DNA of 27,843 nt from a virus. Below the pieces are notes generated by a model that searched no databases, was not told where the DNA came from, and worked only from the letters and a program-made list of their open reading frames with translations. The DNA lies in the IMG/VR virus record IMGVR_UViG_3300010158_000265, positions 1 through 27,843 of that record. One strand, written 5' to 3'. The translations under genes were made by a program, and so were the position numbers. Below, piece after piece: positions 17,765-24,990 of the stretch; positions within the stretch are counted from its first letter, which is position 1; each line of letters opens with the position of its first letter.

Positions 17765-20700
17765 TTAACTGCTCGAAATACTTGTTGATTTTAATTCTGA
17801 CGCGGTGAGATTATCAATTACTTGTATATCATTAACTGTTGTTCCGCTGACAAATATTTCATCTCCAGAACATGTAATTTGATATAAACTACCAAAATTA
17901 GAATCCATCTTAGGTACAATAACAAAATTAGTTATGTCCGGAGTCATCAAATTCATTACATATGTAGATAGTTCGCTAAAATTAAATGTTTGTCCAAAGT
18001 TCCAATTATCAATTTTAAAGAAATCTTCAATTGCTGTTAAAATTCTAGTTTGTATGTCAGTGGTGCTAATGATCTTAGCAGGATTTCTAACTGCTTTAAA
18101 AGTAGCCTGTAATTGTGGAACTGCTTGACTTCCAAATAATACTTTATATTTTGCAGGATGAAATACAATTTCATCACTAATGGCCTTTATAGGCTCTAAT
18201 ATTGCAGCATAATTTTCTTCTAAACTTTGTGTAGTAGGAGGAAGAGGTTCAATTCCTGTTCCTGATGCAAGCCAAGCTCTATATGCTTGATCGTATGACG
18301 AAATTAACAAATAAACATCCATTATATTTGTTTTTCCAGGATCAATTCTTCTTTCTTCTCCACTATTATGCACGTAATGAAATTTTAAACCGCGACGCCC
18401 CGGGAAAGCATAATAAGACGGTTCTAAATCAAATTCATAAGTGCTGTTATATCGTTTAACTATATTGACATCTGAATTATAAAAATAATAAAGTTGACCA
18501 ATTTCTGGTGTTTCTGCCTGTAGAAGATCTGCCTCATTGGTATATGAAATAATGTAACTTGAAGTGCTAATAACTTGATATCTCATACCGTCAGCCTGTG
18601 TTTGAAAATACACAAAATTATCTTTAAATCCAGTTTGTAAATTTATATGATCAGGATTAACAATATTGTTAAATGAATCAGGGTCGTCAATTTGACCGTC
18701 ATCATTTTTATCAAAAAAACTAACCATTACTTTTTTAGGTTCCATGTATCCGTCAGGTTCTATAACGGCACTATCAATTTGCCAATTGTAATCAACTCCT
18801 AACGAATTAGTGCCAGTTGATTGTTTGTTAATAGATAATACATTTATTTGATCTTTGATAATAGTATCGGTTGTAAAATCATAATTTTTCTTAGATTTAT
18901 CTATAAAAAATGCAGTTTCTTTTTCACTTTCAAAAATATAATTTGTGGTCCTATATCTGACTTTATACTTTCGACCTGTCCACTCAAATGCAACCATCCA
19001 ACTAGAATCTTTATTAATATTGCTAGTGTCTTTTTGATATATTAGGCTAAATGGAGTTTTTAAATCTAAATTAGTATCAGAAATAATATACCATTTGCGT
19101 GTCAGTGTATCAAAACTTATACCAAAATTCTTTTTTGATAAAGCTAGATTAACTATTTCATTTTCTAATGAATATCCTAAAATACTCTGAAACTTAGGAA
19201 TAATCTCAACAGGGGTTGCACTGCTAGTTATTGAGCCGTCGCCGGGTATATTGCCTGTTAAAATAACTGGTCCCACTCCCCCTGTTAAATTTCCTAAACC
19301 ACTGTTAGTACCGTCGCCCGTAACTCCAACAATTTGAGACCAAATATATGAAACAGTAGTTTCATCTTGAATAGAAGTTAGTTTACCAGTTGGTAAAAAG
19401 TATTGCGGCACTCCTTTTTTATCGGGAGCAACAAATTTAATTAAAGCGCCTGGTTCAAAAAATGACATAAAGTTGCTGCCAAAAGCGCCCAAAGAGATGG
19501 GTCCTTTATCAGTAACAAAATATCCACGAGTTTGGTTAGTTGTTTTATTTGATTGCACCCATTTTAATCCATATCCCAATACTGCAGGTCTTGAATATTG
19601 ATCTAGATAAAAAGATTTCAATAAAGGAGAATTTATAATAGGACCTAGTTGACTTTTTACAACTACTAATATTTCGTTCCTAGATTCAAAAGTAAATTCA
19701 AAATTAAATTCTTTATTTTCTTTATATAATACACCATCGTTAGCAAAAATATTTGTCTTACTATATTTTCCAGTTATATCACTAAGTTCATAATATTTGC
19801 TAATACCGCTGCTTAATCGATTAATGCTTTTAATTTTAATAATATTAGAATCAACATTGAGAGGAGCAATATTATAATCCTCAGCAGTGATCATTCTATT
19901 TTGAGTGTAATACGATTGGGGGGCTTTTAATTTAATATTAGCATCGCTTTCTGATACTGCAGAATTAGTAACAGTATATTGAAGACTCAAAATAACATTT
20001 AAAGAGTGACTTTGACCCGATTTACTAGTATAAGGAATTTTAACAGAAATATTGCTTAACTGCTCTGGCTTAATTGTATAAGCCAGACCGTTACTTTGTC
20101 TATAATATAATCTAAAAGATCCAGTAGGCAAATTACCAAAACTACCGTCAGCAAAACTTAAATCAACTTGATCGTTTTCTCGAGTAATAACTCCGTAAAT
20201 GTTTCTTTCATTTTTATTAATACTATTATAGATAATATTATTACCAGTAATTGCAGGAACTTTAGTCCATTCAGTTTGATGAGTTTTTCCATCTGCTGAT
20301 AACTGCCACAACCATACATCAGTGTCATTAATGTCAGGAACGTTTACGCCAACAATTTCATTAGGAACAGGGCTAGTTACTGAAAAATTAGAAGCAGATA
20401 ACGAACCTTGACGAAAATGGATGAAAAATCCAGTATTGGCACTGGAACTACCTTTGTTGTCGTTCTTAAACACAATACCAAACTGAGCGGCAGGTGTAGG
20501 AGTTTCTTCATAAATGAAGTTTTTTCCATCAAAAGTAGACGAAACTAGTTCAAACGACATCTGATTTCCTCCAATATTCTTTGCAAAAGAATAAACAGGG
20601 ACGTCAGTAGTATTAGTGTTAATCTTATATTGTTCGGTAGGAATTCCATCAATTGTTTTTTTAGCCAACGGTTTTCCAAATGCAGTAGGATTAGTAACCG

Positions 20701-21184
20701 AAGCATTAATAATAGAAATAAACTGCTGATACCAATTTGAATTTGTAGGATCGTTCCATCCAATAATAGAATTAGCTAAATTAATTCCATTAGAATCTAT
20801 CACATTCTCAGTTGTAGAAATTGAAGATATTTTTAAAAAGCCGTTAGCAGGAATATTTCGTTTGGCATTATAATTGATCAATCTAGCTAGACGTAGAATG
20901 CTTTCTCTGCGTTCTGCAGTTTCAAGAAAATTTTCTCGAGCATTTAAGTCAATACGAAAACTTAGATTTTGACCTAAGAATGCTATTAGATCAATAAGAG
21001 CAACATATTCACTACTATCAATATAATCATTAAAATCTTCGGGATAATTTTCTCGAAGATAAGTGATCATTGTTCGACGTAATGTCTCAAAGTCATAACT
21101 TTTAAAATCTGCATTACGGAAACTTTGATAGATTTTTTTCCAGTCTTCTGCAATTAAAAGCTGATTAGTTGTTGATGGTATCAT
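17765..21184 (-). CDS. gp6: Baseplate wedge protein gp6 (1139 aa)
   Basis: The N-terminus carries the family signature at about residues 13-110: DWKKIYQSFRNADFKSYDFE, TMITYLRENYPEDFNDYI, SSEYVALIDLIAFLGQNLSF, RIDLNARENFLETAERRESI and LARLINYNAKR. gp6 dimers form the inner ring of the baseplate wedges in T4 and relate to Baseplate_J proteins. The C-terminus (about 990-1110, with YKVLFGSQAVPQLQATFKAV and IQTRILTAIEDFF) fits the conserved dimerisation region. T4 gp6 has 660 residues, so nearly 480 extra residues lie in the middle; one inserted stretch holds an EF-hand-like loop (825-836). The gene follows gp25, as usual, after a 52-base gap with a candidate late promoter, and a weak ribosome site (AAGAGA) precedes the ATG. 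The giant gene starts 14 bases beyond its stop. Confidence 0.92.
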   Translation of the reverse strand: MIPSTTNQLLIAEDWKKIYQSFRNADFKSYDFETLRRTMITYLRENYPEDFNDYIDSSEYVALIDLIAFLGQNLSFRIDLNARENFLETAERRESILRLARLINYNAKRNIPANGFLKISSISTTENVIDSNGINLANSIIGWNDPTNSNWYQQFISIINASVTNPTAFGKPLAKKTIDGIPTEQYKINTNTTDVPVYSFAKNIGGNQMSFELVSSTFDGKNFIYEETPTPAAQFGIVFKNDNKGSSSANTGFFIHFRQGSLSASNFSVTSPVPNEIVGVNVPDINDTDVWLWQLSADGKTHQTEWTKVPAITGNNIIYNSINKNERNIYGVITRENDQVDLSFADGSFGNLPTGSFRLYYRQSNGLAYTIKPEQLSNISVKIPYTSKSGQSHSLNVILSLQYTVTNSAVSESDANIKLKAPQSYYTQNRMITAEDYNIAPLNVDSNIIKIKSINRLSSGISKYYELSDITGKYSKTNIFANDGVLYKENKEFNFEFTFESRNEILVVVKSQLGPIINSPLLKSFYLDQYSRPAVLGYGLKWVQSNKTTNQTRGYFVTDKGPISLGAFGSNFMSFFEPGALIKFVAPDKKGVPQYFLPTGKLTSIQDETTVSYIWSQIVGVTGDGTNSGLGNLTGGVGPVILTGNIPGDGSITSSATPVEIIPKFQSILGYSLENEIVNLALSKKNFGISFDTLTRKWYIISDTNLDLKTPFSLIYQKDTSNINKDSSWMVAFEWTGRKYKVRYRTTNYIFESEKETAFFIDKSKKNYDFTTDTIIKDQINVLSINKQSTGTNSLGVDYNWQIDSAVIEPDGYMEPKKVMVSFFDKNDDGQIDDPDSFNNIVNPDHINLQTGFKDNFVYFQTQADGMRYQVISTSSYIISYTNEADLLQAETPEIGQLYYFYNSDVNIVKRYNSTYEFDLEPSYYAFPGRRGLKFHYVHNSGEERRIDPGKTNIMDVYLLISSYDQAYRAWLASGTGIEPLPPTTQSLEENYAAILEPIKAISDEIVFHPAKYKVLFGSQAVPQLQATFKAVRNPAKIISTTDIQTRILTAIEDFFKIDNWNFGQTFNFSELSTYVMNLMTPDITNFVIVPKMDSNFGSLYQITCSGDEIFVSGTTVNDIQVIDNLTASELKSTSISSS
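18677..18712 (-). other. EF-hand-like calcium loop in gp6 (residues 825-836)
   Basis: The loop DKNDDGQIDDPD has acidic or amide residues at EF-hand positions 1, 3, 5 and 12, Gly at 6 and Ile at 8, which matches the DxDxDGxIxxxE/D consensus. A single loop without clear flanking helices resembles dockerin-like or extracellular calcium loops. Calcium binding could stiffen the wedge, but this is inferred from the motif alone. Confidence 0.5.
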
Positions 21185-21236
21185 AATTATAGAATCTCTT
21201 TGATACCGTATTTATTGGTTTAATTAAGTTGGTATA
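21185..21236 (-). other. Longest intergenic gap of the window (gp25-gp6), no terminator
   Basis: This 52-base spacer is the only junction longer than 15 bases. It contains the candidate late promoter described separately and the weak ribosome site of gp6. An ATACC...GGTAT inverted repeat has only 5 paired bases and a loop of more than 20, and no T-run follows, so I do not call a terminator. Confidence 0.6.
21209..21216 (-). promoter_or_regulatory. Candidate T4-like late promoter upstream of gp6
   Basis: The minus strand reads AATAAATA, which fits the T4 late -10 box (TATAAATA) as relaxed to NATAAATA in marine T4-like phages. It lies 24 bases before the gp6 ATG, leaving room for a start site and the AAGAGA ribosome site. 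T4-like late promoters need no -35 element. The motif is short and the genome AT-rich, so chance is possible. Confidence 0.4.
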
Positions 21237-21674
21237 TTATTGCGTAATAAGACCTAACTTTTTATCAAATGACATTTTCATATTTGCTGTTTGATCAGTA
21301 CCAATATATTGTAGTGTAATTTCAAGTAACATACCATATTGTTGTTCGTTGATATTAATTTGAATAGGAACTGCTCTAGGATCGCTATTACATATCCTAC
21401 TAATATCATCGCTTAATGCTTGTTTAACATCATCAGTAAATGGTTCAAAAATTAAATCCCAAATTATAGTTCCAAAAGACGGATTCATTACTCTTTCACC
21501 CTTTCGAGTGTTAAACTGATTAATAATATCCTGTTTAATAATATCAAAATCATAAAGTCGAGTGTTTACTGAATTTGGGTCTACAGAACTGTATCCAATA
21601 TAAAATTGACTCTTTTTTGCAGTGTGCTGAGAACTATACTGACTAGGATTAATTTCAATATTTTTGTATGCCAT
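21237..21674 (-). CDS. gp25: Baseplate wedge protein gp25 (145 aa)
   Basis: This is a full-length gp25/IraD-like protein. The diagnostic motif is TRKGERVMNPSFGTIIWDLI FEPF-type sequence at about residues 56-78, followed by an acidic helix (DDVKQALSDDISRIC) and a C-terminal strand region (LLEITLQYIGT). gp25 joins the wedge to the tail sheath and is among the most conserved parts of contractile machines (GPW_gp25 family). Its length is close to T4 gp25 (132 residues). It sits between the spike gene and gp6, an order shared by many T4-like phages. The upstream stop is 8 bases away and no good ribosome site is visible, so translation probably depends on coupling to the gp5-like gene. Confidence 0.95.
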   Translation of the reverse strand: MAYKNIEINPSQYSSQHTAKKSQFYIGYSSVDPNSVNTRLYDFDIIKQDIINQFNTRKGERVMNPSFGTIIWDLIFEPFTDDVKQALSDDISRICNSDPRAVPIQININEQQYGMLLEITLQYIGTDQTANMKMSFDKKLGLITQ

Positions 21675-21682
21675 GATATTAT

Positions 21683-23860
21683 TTATTGTCCAGTTTTAAC
21701 AGGATTTCCGTAGCTGTCTGTAAGCACGGAATTAGATCCAGTACCTACTGTTCCCTGTGGAATAACTCCACTTGTTTGAAACTTTGTTTTATATTCGGCA
21801 TAATATTGCTGACGTTTTGCTAGACCGTTAGTTCCGCCATTGACTATTTTAGTAACTGCTAAACAATCATTCCAATCTACACTTGCAGTTCTGCTCTTCT
21901 TATATTCATTAAAGAAAAATACAACTGATTTTGCTGCCCATTCAATAGATTCAATTAATTCAGGTTGTGCTTCAAAATCAATTCCTGCATTAAAGAATTT
22001 AGTCATCTTTTTATAAACATCTCGACCTGTTAATTGAATAAATCCACGACCTTTGTATCGAACTCCGTCACCTGTTTGTGTATTTCCTAAATCTTTTCGA
22101 CCTTCGTATTCAGCGCCACTAGCATATTCTCTTAGTGCCCTAAACCCATCGCTTTCAACTTTACATTGCGCCATCCACGCAGCCAATTTAATAGGATCGT
22201 TAACTCCTGCATTTACTAAAATACTTTGCAAATAAGTTTCATTTGCACCGGCATTTTTACTTGCCGGAATTGCTACCGGTGTGGCATTTACTGGTGTAGC
22301 TCCTGGCTCGGCAGTAGGGCTAGATGGGCCGTCTGTCCTAGGAGTAACTTGAACATCAGTATTAGCCGATGTAAATTTTGTCGGATTAGTATTTTCGTGG
22401 TGATCCCAAGGTTCGTGAGTAGGGACACGTTGCATAATACTATTAATATTTCCCGATTTATAAAATTGTCCGTTTGCCCATCCGGAGTCATCTGAACGAT
22501 TAGGCAAGCTAAAAATATCTAATTTATCGGGCACATCGGCCGTTGCTGCTGCTGCTGCCGGTGCGGCTGCCGGACCATTCATATGTATTTGCGTAGCAGT
22601 TTCTAAAATATTTCCAGAAGCACCAATATTCATATTAGCACCTGCACTTAATTTCATTGCATCGCTACTGGAAATATTCATAGTAGCACCTGCACTTAAT
22701 TTCATTGCATCCCCGCTGGCAAGATTAACAATTGCCCCTGCCTGAAATTTAATATCACTATTTGCCAATAAATTAGCGTTTCCTCCAAATACTAGTTTTC
22801 CATCTTTATCACAAATAACATTAAATCTGTTAACACAGTTCATTTCAATGCCGCTAAATGCATTCATATTGATGTTTCGGCCCGCTTCAATATTAACATC
22901 TCGATCTGCACGAAAATTAAAATCATTTTCTGTATGAATGCTAACACTGTCTTTAGCATAGATATCTATTTTACCATTTGAAGTAAGCTCAATCCATGCA
23001 TTTCCTTTACTGTTTGCAATGTAAATTAGATCACTAGAATTGTGCATGAGAATTTGATGTCCTGTTCTAGTGCGAATGCGAACTAGTTCGTTCTGTCCAT
23101 TTTCGTCACCGTCATCCATTACAAATGATGTTCCACCTAATCGACTTACCGGAATAGCGTTGCCTCGATTAGCATCGTATCCCATAGTTCTTTTGTTTGA
23201 TGAATTTGTATCATATGGCCCAGGCGTGCTAATACCAAATACTTTGCTTGGAGCTTCTCTGCGTGCAGAACTAGAGGTGACTCCTCGAATATCGTCTAAC
23301 AATAATCCTTGAGCTAGTAATCTATCTGCAAAAGGATGAACTGGTTTTTTTTGACTTGCCGGATCTAATAAAGTTTTTGAGCTTCTTTTATGGAATTCTG
23401 CAACTGGTAATCTTTTGGTGCCATATTTTAATTCTTCTTCCGGTGTTAGATAAACATCAGAACCGTCGGTGCTTGCTGCAATACCAGGAACCATATAATT
23501 TTGAAATTCATGAGGGATACATCCTAACCAATAACCTTGATTAGGATCACCGTCAATGAATATTACTAAAACTTTTGTTCCAATATCGGGCGGCACCATC
23601 CAAAAACCATAACTTTTTTGAACATCGTCATATTTTCTAGGATCAGTTCCCTCGAACTGAGGATTCATTGCCCCATAGAAAGGACTGAGATATTTTACAG
23701 GATATACTTGTGAGTCAGAAAAAGCATTACCAATAGGTGCACCTTTTTCAATAACAACTTCACATGATCCCATTCGTGTAGTATCTTTTAGATTAGTAAT
23801 CCGAGCCACGTAAGGTCCTGGACTAGGTAATCTGCCAATTAGTCTTGTTTCTATTCCCAT
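21683..23860 (-). CDS. gp5: Baseplate central spike gp5-like with C-terminal GH19-type lysozyme (725 aa)
   Basis: The protein forms the axial spike and digests peptidoglycan during infection. Residues 8-130 form the gp5 OB-fold domain (RLPSPGPYVARITNLKDTT; FWMVPPDIGTKVLVIFIDGD; QGYWLGCIPHEF). Residues about 248-427 are a repetitive VgrG-type beta-helix (GKIDIYAKDSVSIHTENDF; DVNIEAGRNINMN), with two 16-residue near-identical repeats. A Pro/Ala linker (428-445) and a Thr/Pro-rich stretch lead to an enzyme domain at about 537-690 with GH19 chitinase/endolysin hallmarks: QCKVESDGF, EYEGRKDLGN, GDGVRYKGRGFIQLTGRDVY. E569 and E586 are the likely catalytic pair. In T4 gp5 a different lysozyme sits between the OB fold and the helix, so the layout here differs. 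The gap to the hub gene is 2 bases and no strong ribosome site is visible. Confidence 0.93.
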   Translation of the reverse strand: MGIETRLIGRLPSPGPYVARITNLKDTTRMGSCEVVIEKGAPIGNAFSDSQVYPVKYLSPFYGAMNPQFEGTDPRKYDDVQKSYGFWMVPPDIGTKVLVIFIDGDPNQGYWLGCIPHEFQNYMVPGIAASTDGSDVYLTPEEELKYGTKRLPVAEFHKRSSKTLLDPASQKKPVHPFADRLLAQGLLLDDIRGVTSSSARREAPSKVFGISTPGPYDTNSSNKRTMGYDANRGNAIPVSRLGGTSFVMDDGDENGQNELVRIRTRTGHQILMHNSSDLIYIANSKGNAWIELTSNGKIDIYAKDSVSIHTENDFNFRADRDVNIEAGRNINMNAFSGIEMNCVNRFNVICDKDGKLVFGGNANLLANSDIKFQAGAIVNLASGDAMKLSAGATMNISSSDAMKLSAGANMNIGASGNILETATQIHMNGPAAAPAAAAATADVPDKLDIFSLPNRSDDSGWANGQFYKSGNINSIMQRVPTHEPWDHHENTNPTKFTSANTDVQVTPRTDGPSSPTAEPGATPVNATPVAIPASKNAGANETYLQSILVNAGVNDPIKLAAWMAQCKVESDGFRALREYASGAEYEGRKDLGNTQTGDGVRYKGRGFIQLTGRDVYKKMTKFFNAGIDFEAQPELIESIEWAAKSVVFFFNEYKKSRTASVDWNDCLAVTKIVNGGTNGLAKRQQYYAEYKTKFQTSGVIPQGTVGTGSNSVLTDSYGNPVKTGQ
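21790..22250 (-). other. GH19-like lysozyme domain of the spike protein
   Basis: Residues of about 537-690 carry a lysin of the GH19 chitinase/lysozyme type. The first presumed catalytic Glu (E569) is in KVESDGF and the second (E586) in EYEGR, followed by the substrate-cleft signature YKGRGFIQLTGR. The helix AAKSVVFFF and KIVNGGTNG are also family-like. Cleavage of the cell-wall glycan is expected, judged by homology only. Confidence 0.8.
22541..22578 (-). repeat. Ala-coding trinucleotide run in the spike linker
   Basis: A run of GCN codons, including four or five consecutive GCA, encodes GPAAAPAAAAATADVP at about residues 428-445. It links the beta-helix to the rest of the C-terminal half. 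A trinucleotide run can change length by slippage without shifting the frame. Confidence 0.7.
22636..22711 (-). repeat. 48-base tandem duplication in the spike beta-helix
   Basis: A 28-base sequence (22636-22663) recurs exactly at 22684-22711, with similar flanks, giving a 48-base period or 16 residues. The encoded units are DAMKLSAGATMNIS and DAMKLSAGANMNIG. This is consistent with duplication of two beta-helix rungs and with spike-length change by slippage or unequal exchange. Confidence 0.85.
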
Positions 23861-23862
23861 AA

Positions 23863-24990
23863 TTATGTTCTATTAATTTTCATTATTGTATCAAGTGGAC
23901 TATTTAAAGATGCACTGTTACTTCCAAATTTATTAACTACAGACAGTGCAGAATCAGCAGTAGTTTTTAATCCTCCAGGAAATGCAGATGATGAACTATT
24001 TAATGCTGTTTCTACACTAGGTATATTACCAGTAATTTTAGAAAGACCTGACTGCACTGTAGAAAATTTATCAGATAACATTCCTGCATCCGGCAATGAA
24101 GACAGACTTAAATTTTTTGTTGCAGGAAGTATGGATGCAATTCCAGCAATAGAAGATGCTCCCGGAATATTTGCAATAGATCCGCCTTGAGAAATAATTG
24201 CTTTTAAGTCTGCCAAACTAACGGCGGCAGCGGGTGCAATTGCTGCAGGTTGGCTTATTGGTATATTTGATAATGCATTTGTAGGAATATTATTAACAAT
24301 TAATCCTTTCTTAACTGCACTTGATAAATCAACTCCGTCAGGAATTGATTTAGCAGCATCGGAAAGCTGTGCTGTTATTTTAGCTTGCAAATCAGGACTT
24401 AGCCCAGCAAGTTTGCTAACGTCAACTCCTAGTTGACTTGCTAATGCAGACGACGGACCGTTAAGTCCGTCGATTTTAGAAGAAACAGAAGATGCTAACC
24501 CGGCTGAATCTTTTCCTAAATTTGTAACAGCAGACATTGCCGAACTACCTAAGGTGCTTGCAGAGCCTAAATTAGATGCAAGGACAGTGTTTGCTAGATC
24601 ATTTGCGCTGTTAATAGATAATCCTGCAGACTTTGCAGTGTTGGTTATCTGAGCAATTGATCCTCCTGCACTATTAACATTTGTCGATAGCGCAGACAGA
24701 CCTGAATTAGTTAATCGAAGAGCAGAATCTATGTTTGATAACCCTGCTAATGCAGATCCCGATCCTCCAGATACAGAATTTAATAGTGTGCCTACTGTTG
24801 CAATACCGGCAGTTGCACCTGCTAATGTCCCACCTAAGCTGCTAGCAAATTTTGATAATGATCCCGGTAATCCAGTTGACGGTAATATTTTGCTAGCAAT
24901 TTCTGCTGCTAGATTAGTAGTCGATGCTCTTAAGGTTGAGGGAGTTTCTACAGGAACTTCAGTGCTAGCCTGTTCAGGATTAGCAACCGA
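23863..24990 (-). other. Ala/Ser/Gly-rich low-aromatic C-terminal extension of the hub
   Basis: Residues of about 690-1064 repeat motifs such as LPGSLSKFASSLGGTLAGA, NSGLSALSTNVNSAGGSI and DSAGLASSVSSKIDG. The composition differs sharply from the first part of the same protein. It may be a helical, flexible or tube-facing segment, or a tape-measure-like piece; none of these is shown. Confidence 0.6.

Noticed and set aside
21201-21233. Inverted repeat in the gp25-gp6 gap as a terminator
   Set aside because: It has only 5 paired bases, a long loop and no T-run.
21680-21687. AATAAATA on the minus strand before gp25 as a late promoter
   Set aside because: It ends only 5 bases before the ATG and overlaps the end of the spike gene, so a transcript from it would lack a leader and ribosome site. 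Chance in AT-rich DNA is more likely.
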